Below are positions 1 through 8,089 of a stretch of 64,000 nt of DNA, in pieces (position 1 is the first letter of the stretch; each line of letters starts with the position of its first letter). Position numbers and translations under genes: made by a program. The stretch lies in the NCBI GenBank assembly GCA_900546255.1, contig URCB01000001.1, forward strand, positions 1-64,000, written 5' to 3'. This DNA comes from an uncultured Eubacteriales bacterium (GTDB taxonomy: Bacteria > Bacillota > Clostridia > Oscillospirales > Oscillospiraceae). The notes beneath the pieces are model-generated. The model saw nothing but the letters and a program-made list of their open reading frames with translations. It searched no databases and was not told the DNA's origin.

Positions 1-33
1 GGCCTTTGCTGCGTTATACACGCAGCAAAGGCC
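1..33 (-). terminator. Inverted repeat downstream of the histidine kinase gene
   Basis: Perfect 13-bp arms (GGCCTTTGCTGCG / CGCAGCAAAGGCC) with a 7-nt loop lie 20 bp after the kinase stop codon. It is placed where the intrinsic terminator of the minus-strand operon should be. The U-tract for that strand would lie left of base 1, so termination itself cannot be confirmed here. Confidence 0.65.
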
Positions 34-52
34 TTCTTGCTTGCGGAAGGGA

Positions 53-1054
53 TTATTCAATGTCAAATTTTGGCCGGCCGAGCCCAAGGTGCACCTGGGT
101 GCCTTGCCCCAACTGGGATGTCACGGTAATCGTATGTCCCAGCAGGTTTGTCACCCGCCTGCAGAGATAGAGGCCAATGCCGGTGGCCTTTTTGTCCATG
201 CGGCCGTTGTGGCCGGTGTAGCCCTTGTCAAAGATCCGGGGTAGGTCCTCCGGCGCAATGCCGATGCCGGTGTCGGCAATGACCAGCGTCTCCGCAGGGT
301 CCTGGAAAATGCGGATCTCTCCCCCGGCGGGGGTGTATTTCAGCGCGTTGGAAAGCACCTGCTCCAAAAGGAAGGCCAACCACTTCTCGTCGCTGAGCAC
401 CTCTAAGTGGGTTTCCTGGAAGGTCAGACGGATCTTTTTCAGAATGAACAGCTTGGCGTATTTCCGCACCGTTTGCCGGATCACGGCATCCAGCTGGCAC
501 CGCTGCAGATCCAGGTCTCGGGTCTCGCTGTCCAAGCGGAGGTATTGGAGGACCATGTCCACATACTGGGAGATGCGCTGCAACTCCACCTCCAGGGCGG
601 AGGTATCCTCCTCCTTGGCTTGGAGCAGGAGATCCATGGCCGCAATGGGCGTCTTGATTTGATGTACCCAGAGGGTGTAGTAGGTGGTAAGGTCCTCCAT
701 GCTGCCGTCTATCTTGGCGTGAAGCTGCCGGTTTTCCCGGAGAAGCCGCTGGACCAACCGCTGGTAGTCCTCCTCGATGGCGGTGGTGGTGTCCGGCAGG
801 GACTCTGCTGCCACCAGGATGCCCTCCTCCATGATGCGGAGGGTCCGGTGCTTCCGCCGGAAGCGGAGGAAGCTGAGGGTGGCGAAAAAGGCCACCCCCA
901 CCAGGCACAGGAGGATGAGGTAGGCGATGGCCTCCCCCGGCAGGCCATAGAGCCAGAAGATCAGCACCCCCAGAAAGGCGCACAGAAGCCCCGCCGCCGC
1001 GGTGAGCCGGTGGGCCGCCAGCCAGGCCAGAAAAAGGTTCGCGGTTCGTTCCAT
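53..1054 (-). CDS. BceS-type intramembrane-sensing histidine kinase
   Basis: This is a 333-residue sensor kinase. Two membrane helices (about residues 17-37 and 42-62) are separated by only a few residues, so there is no real extracellular sensor domain; this is the layout of intramembrane-sensing kinases such as BceS. The H-box is HQIKTPIA with phosphoacceptor His131, the N-box is NALKYTP near residue 236, and the G-boxes are DTGIG (261) and TGIGL (291). The stretch FDKGYTGHNGR is characteristic of the BceS/LiaS-like group. It starts one base after the response-regulator stop, so the two are co-translated. By analogy the kinase is controlled by the neighbouring permease, which reports drug flux. 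The peptide recognised cannot be told from the sequence. Confidence 0.93.
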   Translation of the reverse strand: MERTANLFLAWLAAHRLTAAAGLLCAFLGVLIFWLYGLPGEAIAYLILLCLVGVAFFATLSFLRFRRKHRTLRIMEEGILVAAESLPDTTTAIEEDYQRLVQRLLRENRQLHAKIDGSMEDLTTYYTLWVHQIKTPIAAMDLLLQAKEEDTSALEVELQRISQYVDMVLQYLRLDSETRDLDLQRCQLDAVIRQTVRKYAKLFILKKIRLTFQETHLEVLSDEKWLAFLLEQVLSNALKYTPAGGEIRIFQDPAETLVIADTGIGIAPEDLPRIFDKGYTGHNGRMDKKATGIGLYLCRRVTNLLGHTITVTSQLGQGTQVHLGLGRPKFDIE

Positions 1055-1055
1055 C

Positions 1056-1727
1056 TCACTTCACCAGGTAGCCCAGGCCCTTTTTCGTGGCGATGAAGTC
1101 CCGCAGGCCGATGCTCTCCAGCTTCCGCCGCAACCGGGTCATGTTCACATAGAGGGCGTTTTCATCCACATAGGCGTCGCAGGCCCACAGGGCGGCCATG
1201 AGATCCTCCCGGGAGACCACGTTGGGCTTGTGCTCCAAGAGGACCTGGAGCAGGCGGGTCTCGTTTTTGGTGAGCTCCGCCGTCTGCCCCTGGTAGGTCA
1301 CTGTGGAGGCCTGGCTGTTGAACAGGGCGCCGTTGTGCTCCACCAGGTGGCTCTGCCCCTGGTAGTCATAGGCCCGGCGGAGGGCGGCCTGGACCTTGGC
1401 CAGCAGCACCGAGAGGTCAAAGGGCTTGGCGATGAAGTCGTCCGCCCCCATGTGGATGGCCATGACGATGTTCATGTTCTCCGAGGCGGAGGACAGGAAG
1501 AGGATGGGCACCTGGGAGACCCGGCGGATCTCCTGGCACCAGTGGTAGCCGTTGAAGAAGGGCAGGGTGATGTCCAGCAGCACTAAGTGGGGCTGGAAGG
1601 CGGCAAACTCCCCCAGGATATCAGAAAAATTCTCCGCCCGCTGGACCGTGAAGCCCCAGGCGGACAGGTGCTCCTGGATGGCGGCGGCGATGACCGGGTC
1701 ATCCTCCACCAGGTAGATGCGATACAC
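1056..1727 (-). CDS. OmpR-family response regulator (BceR-like)
   Basis: The protein has 223 residues with a receiver domain (acid pair Asp9/Asp10, phosphoacceptor Asp52 in LLDITLP, Lys101 in AKPF) followed by a winged-helix DNA-binding domain. I chose the GTG start at 1727, giving VYRIYLVEDD, because a GGGGGAG ribosome site sits just upstream and the longer open frame adds 42 residues that do not belong to the family. It is paired with the kinase downstream and probably activates the ABC transporter promoter near 4640. Its own promoter appears to lie at 1758-1786, so regulator and kinase can be made without transporter transcription. Confidence 0.93.
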   Translation of the reverse strand: MYRIYLVEDDPVIAAAIQEHLSAWGFTVQRAENFSDILGEFAAFQPHLVLLDITLPFFNGYHWCQEIRRVSQVPILFLSSASENMNIVMAIHMGADDFIAKPFDLSVLLAKVQAALRRAYDYQGQSHLVEHNGALFNSQASTVTYQGQTAELTKNETRLLQVLLEHKPNVVSREDLMAALWACDAYVDENALYVNMTRLRRKLESIGLRDFIATKKGLGYLVK

Positions 1728-1757
1728 CGGCGGCTCTCCCCCTTTCCGTTTTTTCCT

Positions 1758-1786
1758 ATCATACCCCACAGCCGTGAAAATCGCAA
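1758..1786 (-). promoter_or_regulatory. Candidate promoter of the response regulator-kinase pair
   Basis: On the minus strand TTGCGA (1781-1786), 17 bp, then TATGAT (1758-1763) fit a sigma-A promoter and lie about 30 bp upstream of the GTG start. A hairpin with 8-bp arms (CAGCCGTG / CACGGCTG, 1769-1802) overlaps the site and lies just after the permease stop codon. Confidence 0.55.
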
Positions 1787-1842
1787 TGGATTTCCACGGC
1801 TGCAGGGACATTTGGGGAAAAAGGAAGCACGGCCGGTGCCGG

Positions 1843-3855
1843 TCAGCGGACAATTTTGTAGTACGTGCGGGCGGTGAGGTGGTAGATCACGAAGTATCCT
1901 ACGGCGAACACCGCCACCGTCCCCGCGCAGCACAGGGCAAACAGGGGGATGTTCTGCAGCCCCAGGGCGGCCAGGAGCTTGGTGATCATCTTAAAGGCCA
2001 CCGCCAGGTGGACCATGGCCCCCAGCAGGGGGAGGAAGAACACCATGCGGACCTGGCTGCGGATGGCAGTCCGAACCTGCTGCTGGCTCATGCCCACCTT
2101 CTCCAGGATGGCAAAGCGCTCCTTGTCCTCGTACCCTTCAGAAATCTGCTTGTAGTAGATGATGAGCACCGTGGCCATGAGGAAGAGCAGCCCCAGGAAC
2201 AGCCCTAAGAAGAGCAGGCCGCCGTATAGGGCGTAGAATTCACTCTCCTGCACGTCCCGGCAGCTGAAGCTGCCGTCCCCCGCGTCGGTGAGGACGTTCC
2301 CCAGGAGCAGGTCATAGAGGCGGGTGATCTGGTCCTTGGTGGCCCCGTCAAAGTCCATGGAGTATCCCCAGTAGATCTTGCTGACCAAGCCGATTTCTCC
2401 GTCTTTCGCCTGCAACTGTTGCTGGTAGATGGCCTCCAGGTCGGCCTCGCCGGCCACCACCAGGAAGAGGTGCTGGTCGGAGTAGCCCTCCACAAAGAGG
2501 TCGGGGGGCTCCGGCAGCCACTCCTTCACGGTGAAGGTCAGGTCCAGGAAGGTGACCGTCTGCCAGTCGGTGTGGTCCTCGGAGGCGTTCAGGGCCACCT
2601 CTCCGGGGGCCAGGTCCAGGGCGGTTCCGGTCATCTGGCGGTAGCTCTCGGCGGTGGTGATCAGGGTGGTCACGGTGTTGCTGAGATCGGAAAGGTTTGC
2701 CTCTGGATCCACCAAACCCAGGGTGGAATCCTCCAGCATGCTGTTCACGGAGGTGAGCTGGTCCATCTCCTGGACATGGGTGGGCACCATGCCCGCCTTG
2801 TCCAGGACCTCCTGGATCTGGGCCTTGACCTCCTCCTTGGAGCGGTTACCGGAATCCTGCCAGGACTGGCTGTAGGTGATGTCGTGGGGATACATGGTGT
2901 TGAGGGCGTCCCCGGTGCCCAGGTAGAGGCACACGCAGGTGGAGACCGTCACCAGCACCATGGTGGACAGGATGCAGATGTTGGCCAGACCCACGGCGTT
3001 CTGCTTCATGCGGTAGAGCATACCGGAGACCCCGATGAAGTGCTTGGGCTGGTAGTAGTAGTCCTTCCGGTGCTTCATGGCCTTCAGGAAGGCGATGGAC
3101 CCGGCGGTGAAGAGGCAGTAGGTGCCGACGATCACCAGGATCACCGCCAGGAAGAAGAGCATCAGGGCCTGGAGGGGGGCCTCGGTGGTGAGGGCGATGA
3201 AATACCCGGCCCCCAGGGTGACCAGGCCCAGAAGGACCAGCAGGAGCTTGGTCTTGGGCTCCTTCTCCCCTACGCTGCCCCCTTTCAGCAGCTCCACCGG
3301 CTTGGACAGGCGGACGTGGAGGAGGTTGATCAGCAGGGCCGCCAGGTTGATGGCGGCAAACAGCAGGGCGGTGGTCCCCACCGACTGCCAGTTCACGGTA
3401 AAGCCAAAGGAGACGGTGAAGAAGAGGACCTTATAGAGCAACAGGAGGATCAGCTTGGACAGGAGGATGCCCAGCAGCAGGCCTCCCGCGATGGTGATGA
3501 GGCAGGTGTAGAAGGTCTCCCACAGCATCACCAGGGCGATGTGCCCCTTGGACATGCCCAGGATGTTGTACAGACCGATCTCCTTCTGCCGGCGCTTCAT
3601 GAGGAAGGTGTTGGTGTAGAGGAGAAAGATCACCGCAAAAATCCCCACCACGCCGGTGCCCAGGCTCATGATGGTGGGGATGGTGGCCCCGCCGGGCATG
3701 TTGTTGATCTCCTTGTGAAAGGCCAGGAAGGTCATGTTGTAGAACATGGCCACGGTGATCAGGCCCGTGAGCAGATAGGGGAACACGAAGCGCCGGTTGC
3801 GCACCAGATTCCCGGCGGCCATTTTGGGAAAGAAGAGGTTACCCACGGTCTGCAC
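1843..3855 (-). CDS. BceB-type ABC transporter permease (FtsX family)
   Basis: This is a 670-residue integral membrane protein with about ten predicted helices and one large extracellular domain (roughly residues 300-550) between the seventh and eighth helices, the hallmark of BceB-type permeases. Helices near residues 20-45, 60-80 and 105-140 and the last three helices (about 555-665) carry the FtsX-type signature. Such permeases work with the adjacent ATPase to free cell-wall precursors from bound antimicrobial peptides, and also signal to the kinase. The start overlaps the end of the ATPase gene by 17 bp. Substrate (bacitracin-, nisin- or defensin-like) is not predictable from the sequence. 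Confidence 0.92.
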   Translation of the reverse strand: MQTVGNLFFPKMAAGNLVRNRRFVFPYLLTGLITVAMFYNMTFLAFHKEINNMPGGATIPTIMSLGTGVVGIFAVIFLLYTNTFLMKRRQKEIGLYNILGMSKGHIALVMLWETFYTCLITIAGGLLLGILLSKLILLLLYKVLFFTVSFGFTVNWQSVGTTALLFAAINLAALLINLLHVRLSKPVELLKGGSVGEKEPKTKLLLVLLGLVTLGAGYFIALTTEAPLQALMLFFLAVILVIVGTYCLFTAGSIAFLKAMKHRKDYYYQPKHFIGVSGMLYRMKQNAVGLANICILSTMVLVTVSTCVCLYLGTGDALNTMYPHDITYSQSWQDSGNRSKEEVKAQIQEVLDKAGMVPTHVQEMDQLTSVNSMLEDSTLGLVDPEANLSDLSNTVTTLITTAESYRQMTGTALDLAPGEVALNASEDHTDWQTVTFLDLTFTVKEWLPEPPDLFVEGYSDQHLFLVVAGEADLEAIYQQQLQAKDGEIGLVSKIYWGYSMDFDGATKDQITRLYDLLLGNVLTDAGDGSFSCRDVQESEFYALYGGLLFLGLFLGLLFLMATVLIIYYKQISEGYEDKERFAILEKVGMSQQQVRTAIRSQVRMVFFLPLLGAMVHLAVAFKMITKLLAALGLQNIPLFALCCAGTVAVFAVGYFVIYHLTARTYYKIVR

Positions 3856-4606
3856 CCCCTGTGGCCAGGGCGGTCAGTGTGTCCGCAATCTGGGTGAACA
3901 TGGCCTCGTTGGTCCGCTCCCCCCGGTAGAGTTGGTGGTAGACCTCCCCGTCCTTGATGAACAGCACCCGGCCTGCCCGGCTGGCCGCCCGGGCGGAGTG
4001 GGTCACCATGAGGATGGTCTGCCCCTCCCGGTTGAGCTGGGCAAAGAGGTCCAGCAGCTGGTCGGCCGAGCGGGAGTCCAGAGCCCCTGTGGGCTCGTCG
4101 GCCAGGAGGAGCCGGGGCTCGGTGATACAGGCCCGGGCCACGGCGGCCCGCTGCTTCTGCCCGCCGGAGACCTCATAGGGGTACTTGTCCAGCACGTCCT
4201 GGATGGCCAGCTTTTTGGCCAGGGGGGCCAGGCGGCGGGCCATCTCTCCGTGGTTCACACCGGAGAGGACCAGGGGGAGGTAGATGTTGTCCCGGATGGA
4301 GAAGGTGTCCAGCAGGTTAAAGTCCTGAAACACGAATCCCAGGTTTTTCCGGCGGAAGTCTGCCAGGTTTCGCTCCGGAATGGATCCCAAGTCCTTTCCC
4401 TCCAGCAGCACCTGGCCGCCGGTGGGCTGGTCCAGGGAGGCCACGATGTTCAGCAGCGTGGTCTTGCCGGAGCCAGACTCCCCCATGATGGCCAGGTACT
4501 CTCCTTCCTCCACGGAGAAGCTTACGTTGGTCAAAGCAGGCACCAGGTGGCCGCCTAACCGTGTGGTATAGGTTTTCTTTAATGCTTTCACTTCAAGCAG
4601 TGTCAT
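3839..4606 (-). CDS. BceA-type ABC transporter ATP-binding protein
   Basis: The 255-residue nucleotide-binding domain has Walker A GESGSGKT (42-49), Q-loop FVFQDFN, ABC signature SGGQKQR (from 147) and Walker B LLLADEP (from 167). It belongs to the LolD/MacB/BceA branch. The ATG at 4606 ([11 protein letters not shown]) is preferred because GGAGG lies 7 bp ahead of it; the two upstream in-frame ATGs have no usable ribosome site. It is the first gene of the ATPase-permease pair, and a regulated-looking promoter precedes it. Confidence 0.93.
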   Translation of the reverse strand: MTLLEVKALKKTYTTRLGGHLVPALTNVSFSVEEGEYLAIMGESGSGKTTLLNIVASLDQPTGGQVLLEGKDLGSIPERNLADFRRKNLGFVFQDFNLLDTFSIRDNIYLPLVLSGVNHGEMARRLAPLAKKLAIQDVLDKYPYEVSGGQKQRAAVARACITEPRLLLADEPTGALDSRSADQLLDLFAQLNREGQTILMVTHSARAASRAGRVLFIKDGEVYHQLYRGERTNEAMFTQIADTLTALATGGADRG

Positions 4607-4641
4607 GCTCATCCCTCCAAGTGGTTTCAAACTTCATTTGT

Positions 4642-4714
4642 ATTATATCCTTAGTGCAATGAGACAACCATCGTTTTTCCTTACATTTTTGCGGGGAATC
4701 TTACAAATTTGAAA
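4642..4714 (-). promoter_or_regulatory. Likely BceR-controlled promoter of the transporter genes
   Basis: On the minus strand there is a perfect TATAAT (4642-4647) but no good -35 box at the proper distance, as expected for an activator-dependent promoter. Upstream, CTTACA occurs twice exactly 20 bp apart (4680-4685 and 4700-4705). The second copy is part of TTACA-N4-TGAAA, one mismatch from the TnACA-N4-TGTAA site described for BceR-like regulators. The match is by eye only. Confidence 0.5.
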
Positions 4715-4738
4715 GGTTGCATACACCCGCAGACACGG

Positions 4739-4776
4739 AAAAAGAGACGCAGGCCAAGGCGGCACCGCGTCTCTTT
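4739..4776 (-). terminator. Terminator after the ApbE gene
   Basis: GAGACGC / GCGTCTC arms (4744-4750, 4767-4773) with additional GC pairs inside, followed on the minus strand by TTTTT. It lies just past the apbE stop codon and insulates it from the transporter operon. Confidence 0.75.
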
Positions 4777-4788
4777 CCATTGAATGTT

Positions 4789-5790
4789 TCAGGCCTGATA
4801 TCGGTAAGCCTCATAGCCGGAGGAGGGGATGAGCTCCCCATCGGTGGTGATGAAGAGGGCCTCCACCCCATCCAAACTTTCGATCAACTGCATGCCCTCC
4901 TCGGGTCCCAGCAGCAGGCAGGTGGTGGACAGGGCGTCTCCCTGGGCGGAGTTGTCCGAAAGGATGGTTACGGACGCCAGGCCAGTATCTGCCGGGAACC
5001 CGGTAAAGGGGTCCAGCACATGGTGGTACTCTTTTCCGTTGTAGGTAAACTTCCGCTCGTTGATGCCGGAGGTCACCACGCTTTTGTCCGAGGCGGCCAC
5101 GGTATCGGCCAAAACGCCTTCTTCCTGGTTGGGATCCTGCACGCCAACCGTGAAGTTGCTGCCATCTGGGCGGCCTCCGATGAGGAGAATGTTGCGTCCC
5201 AGATCGATGACGGCATGTTCCACGCCTTGCTCCACCAACAAATCCTTGACCCGGTCGGCAATGTATCCCTTGGCGATGGCACCGAGATTGGCGATCATCC
5301 CTTCCCGGGCCAGATAGGCCCGGCCCTCCTCCACCAGCAGATCGTCGCTGTTAATCAGGGGAAGGGTTGCGTCCAGTTCCTCCTGGGTGGGATAATGGCC
5401 CTCTCCATTGTGGATGTTCCACAGGTCTACCAAAGGACCGATGGTCACATCAAAATGACCCTGAGAAAGGGTATAGTACTCTTTCGACAAGCGGAGGACT
5501 TCCTCCGTCTCCGAGGAAATCTCCACCCATTCTTTTCCTGCAGCCTGGGCCAGGCGGTACAAGTCGCTGCCCTCCTGCTCCACGCTTAGTAAGCTCTCCA
5601 GGCGACGGATCTCATCAAAGGCCAGGTCAATGGTGCTGCTGTCCTCCCAATCGTATAGTGTGATCTGCACGATGGTGTCCAGCATGAGATTGGTTTTATA
5701 GACACTATCCTGCTGCTGATTCTGGCCGGTGCATCCCACCGCAGACAAGGTCAAAAGCAGGACCAAGACAATCGCACATGCTTGTTTCAT
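4789..5790 (-). CDS. apbE: FAD:protein FMN transferase, ApbE family lipoprotein
   Basis: The 333-residue protein begins with a lipoprotein signal peptide ending in LSAVGC (lipidated Cys20), then a full ApbE domain. Diagnostic stretches are TNLMLDTIVQ near residue 35, GAIAKGYIAD in the middle and HVLDPFTGFP near residue 250. ApbE proteins attach FMN covalently to Ser/Thr of target flavoproteins such as Rnf/Nqr subunits or extracellular flavin reductases. No such target lies next to it here. The gene stands alone with its own promoter (5826-5854) and terminator. Confidence 0.93.
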   Translation of the reverse strand: MKQACAIVLVLLLTLSAVGCTGQNQQQDSVYKTNLMLDTIVQITLYDWEDSSTIDLAFDEIRRLESLLSVEQEGSDLYRLAQAAGKEWVEISSETEEVLRLSKEYYTLSQGHFDVTIGPLVDLWNIHNGEGHYPTQEELDATLPLINSDDLLVEEGRAYLAREGMIANLGAIAKGYIADRVKDLLVEQGVEHAVIDLGRNILLIGGRPDGSNFTVGVQDPNQEEGVLADTVAASDKSVVTSGINERKFTYNGKEYHHVLDPFTGFPADTGLASVTILSDNSAQGDALSTTCLLLGPEEGMQLIESLDGVEALFITTDGELIPSSGYEAYRYQA

Positions 5791-5810
5791 GGTAGAACTC
5801 CTCTTTAAGA

Positions 5811-5854
5811 ACCAAATTTGGTCCTATTATAGCCTATCCCATCTCCGGACGCAA
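5811..5854 (-). promoter_or_regulatory. apbE promoter with a palindromic operator-like site
   Basis: TTGCGT (5849-5854), 17 bp, TATAAT (5826-5831) on the minus strand. Between the -10 box and the start codon lies the perfect 12-bp palindrome ACCAAATTTGGT (5811-5822), at about the transcription start. Its position would suit repressor binding; no regulator is identified. Confidence 0.6.
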
Positions 5855-5924
5855 GCCCAATAGGGGCAGGCAAGATTTTAGGGAAAGACGCATACGTATT
5901 AGCATGTTGGACGGGGGGTGTACT

Positions 5925-7076
5925 ATGAAGGGATATCGGCGGATCTTGGTGGAAGGGGCCGGCCTGCTTTGCATCGGGGGCCTGCTTTTTGTTTTTCCAG
6001 AAGAGAGCCTGGAAGCAGCCCGGGAGGGCATCACGCTGTGTTTGGATGTGCTCATCCCCTCTCTCTTTCCCTTTTTTGTGCTCTCTTCCCTGCTCATTGA
6101 AACAGGGGTGGCTGGGTTCTGTGCCCGTCCCCTGTCCCGGTGGATGTATCCCCTGTTTGGCGTGGGGGGCGCTGGGGCTGCTGCCTTGGTGCTGGGGCTG
6201 ATTGGGGGGTATCCTGCTGGAGCTCGGACCATTGCCCAGCTGGTGGAGCGCGGGGAATGCAGCCGGGAGGAGGCCCGCCGCCTCTCCCGGTTCTGCAACA
6301 ACTGTGGCCCAGCCTTTTTCCTGGGGGCCGTTGGAATGGGGGTCTTTGGTTCTAAGGAGGTGGGGTTCCTTCTGCTGGGGGCCAATCTGGGGGCGGCGGT
6401 TCTGCTGGGAGTGTTCTTTGCCAGGCGGGAAACCCATTGTTCGCCGGAACCACCGCCCATGGCCACTCCGTCTTTGTCGCTGTCTTCCCTCTCTACCGAA
6501 TTTCCAGGATGTGTGCACAGTGCATTTTCTGCCACCCTGGGTGTCTGCTCCTATGTGATTTTGTTTTCCGTCCTCACGGCGTTGGCTGATTGCTCTGGGC
6601 TGTTGCCCGCCTGCATCCAAGCGGTGGCAGGGCTGATTCCGGGGGAGAACGTACCTGTTCTGTGCCGCGGCGCCTGTATGGGGTTTCTGGAAATTTCCAC
6701 GGGAACGGCTGCCTTACAAGGGGCCGTGGATGCCCCTGGGGCTTTGCCGCTGGCGGCCTTTCTGCTGGGATGGGGCGGGTTGTCGGTCCACTGCCAGTCC
6801 CTGCCGTTCTGGCGCGCAGCCGGGGTGCGCCCTGGCCCCTATCTCCGGGCCAAATTTCTCCAGGGGATGCTCGCTGCAGGGATCACGATGCTGGCAAGTG
6901 CCTGCCTGCCCCTTTCCGTCCCTGCCATGGCACCGCTTTCGGAGTCCTGGCGCCCCGGTTTGTTTCATCAAGAGGTGTTTGCACTGTTTGTCTTAGCAGG
7001 GGTGTCCTTTCTGCGCTTCCCCCAAAAAAGAGTGGAAAAGACAGGGAAAGACGGCTATAATAGACGCAAACGTTAA
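5925..7076 (+). CDS. ylbJ: YlbJ-like sporulation integral membrane protein
   Basis: The 383-residue protein has about eight to ten hydrophobic segments and the nucleoside-recognition (Gate) type motif found in YlbJ: LGLIGGYPAGARTI followed by RFCNNCGPAFFLGAVG. YlbJ is a mother-cell sporulation membrane protein required for heat-resistant spores in Bacillus, possibly in spore-core assembly. I use the ATG at 5925 (MKGYRRI) because GGGGGG stands 6 bp upstream; an in-frame ATG at 5904 lacks a ribosome site. A CATACGTA box at 5891-5898 resembles a sigma-E -10 element, consistent with mother-cell expression but not proven. Confidence 0.85.
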   Translation: MKGYRRILVEGAGLLCIGGLLFVFPEESLEAAREGITLCLDVLIPSLFPFFVLSSLLIETGVAGFCARPLSRWMYPLFGVGGAGAAALVLGLIGGYPAGARTIAQLVERGECSREEARRLSRFCNNCGPAFFLGAVGMGVFGSKEVGFLLLGANLGAAVLLGVFFARRETHCSPEPPPMATPSLSLSSLSTEFPGCVHSAFSATLGVCSYVILFSVLTALADCSGLLPACIQAVAGLIPGENVPVLCRGACMGFLEISTGTAALQGAVDAPGALPLAAFLLGWGGLSVHCQSLPFWRAAGVRPGPYLRAKFLQGMLAAGITMLASACLPLSVPAMAPLSESWRPGLFHQEVFALFVLAGVSFLRFPQKRVEKTGKDGYNRRKR

Positions 7077-7095
7077 GGAGACAGGGGGAACGTCC

Positions 7096-7305
7096 ATGCT
7101 GTTTAAGAGGAACATCGACCCCAGCTGCACCTATTGCCGCCGGGGAAAGCAAATTACAGAGGAGACCATTCTTTGCCAGCGAAAAGGGGTTGTCTCCCCT
7201 GCCGGGTCCTGCACGGCCTTTCGATACGATCCGTTGAAACGGGTTCCGCCTCGCCCGGCCACACCAGACTTCAGCCAGCTCAAAGAGGAAGATTTCCTCC
7301 TCTGA
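7096..7305 (+). CDS. Small Cys-containing protein of unknown function
   Basis: A 69-residue protein starting 19 bp after ylbJ, with an AAGGAGA ribosome site in the gap, so probably in the same transcript. It contains a CTYC pair near residues 11-14 and two further Cys residues (ILCQ, GSCTAF), suggesting a small metal- or disulfide-bound fold, and the C-terminal stretch FRYDPLKRVPP. I have the impression that this pattern recurs in Oscillospiraceae but I cannot name a family. No function is assigned. Confidence 0.6.
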   Translation: MLFKRNIDPSCTYCRRGKQITEETILCQRKGVVSPAGSCTAFRYDPLKRVPPRPATPDFSQLKEEDFLL

Positions 7306-7306
7306 T

Positions 7307-7358
7307 CCATACATAAAGGCAGGCCCCACAACGCCGTGGGGCCTGCCTTTATGTATGG
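7307..7358. terminator. Long perfect inverted repeat after the ylbJ operon
   Basis: The arms are 23 bp and perfectly complementary (7307-7329 and 7336-7358) around a 6-nt loop. It starts right after the stop codon of the small Cys protein. There is no U-tract after it, but the stem is very stable; it probably acts as a bidirectional terminator between this operon and the convergent mazF gene. Bases 7359-7507 hold further short GC-rich hairpins and no credible gene. Confidence 0.7.
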
Positions 7359-7507
7359 ATTGGGGCGAAGATTTCTGCGTGACGGGCACACCCGGCAGGC
7401 TCGATGCCGGGATGCCCGTGCCTTCTGTTGGGAGGCGCGTTCCCTCCCGAGGATGGGAACGGATGGGTTCCCATTGCTTCGCTGGCCGGATGCTGGCCAG
7501 CAGACCA

Positions 7508-7873
7508 TTAGACGAGAGTCTCTGGATGCAGGCCAAAGCTTACGGCAATGGCTTCATCCACCCGGTGCATCATAGGGCCATCTACCCGGCCCATGTGCTC
7601 CCGCAGACGCTTTTTGTCCAACGTCCGGATCTGTTCTAGGAGAACCACCGAGTCTTTGGGCAGCCCAAACTGTCGGGCAGCCAGGGAGATGTGGGTGGGC
7701 AGCTTCGCCTTTCCCGTCTGGGAGGTGATGGCCGCTGCGATCACCGTCGGGCTGTGCCGGTTGCCGGTGTCATTTTGTACAATGAGCACGGGGCGCACAC
7801 CGCCCTGTTCACTGCCCACCACAGGGCTCAGGTCTGCATAAAAGATATCTCCACGCTTCACGCTATTGTCCAC
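7508..7873 (-). CDS. ndoA: MazF/EndoA-type mRNA interferase toxin
   Basis: A 121-residue PemK/MazF-like protein. The N-terminal KRGDIFYADLSPVVGSEQGG and RPVLIVQND blocks and the SVVLLEQIRTLDK block match EndoA of Bacillus, a ribonuclease that cuts mRNA at short sequences. It starts with GTG at 7873. In Bacillus the antitoxin gene ndoAI lies between alr and ndoA; here alr is followed by 216 bp without an antitoxin-like frame. The toxin therefore looks orphan, or its antitoxin is elsewhere or very small. Confidence 0.9.
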   Translation of the reverse strand: MDNSVKRGDIFYADLSPVVGSEQGGVRPVLIVQNDTGNRHSPTVIAAAITSQTGKAKLPTHISLAARQFGLPKDSVVLLEQIRTLDKKRLREHMGRVDGPMMHRVDEAIAVSFGLHPETLV

Positions 7874-8089
7874 AAACGCTCACACTCCGCTGGAAGTTAA
7901 GATCCTGCGTTACATGGATCGGGGGGATCCTATGTAACGCGGTCACTATGATTCTCCCACGGACAGGCGGTCTTTATACCCGCTGGGAAAACAAACCGCC
8001 TTTTGCCAAACTGGCAGGCCGGATAGGCCCGCCGGTTGCCTCCCTCGCCCCATTCTATGCAGGGGAACCCGTTTCGGGAACTTTGTCGA
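7874..8089 (-). other. alr-mazF intergenic region with hairpins and a possible 35-codon frame
   Basis: The region contains a near-perfect inverted repeat at 7907-7940 (GCGTTACAT / ATGTAACGC arms) and a weaker GGCGGT / ACCGCC hairpin around 7970-8002. One minus-strand frame of 35 codons (8053 to 7946, starting MGRGRQPAG) has no convincing ribosome site and does not resemble a MazE-type antitoxin. I see nothing else. Confidence 0.35.

Noticed and set aside
7946-8053. 35-codon minus-strand frame between alr and mazF as a MazE-like antitoxin.
   Set aside because: No ribosome site, no ribbon-helix-helix pattern, too short; kept only as a remark.
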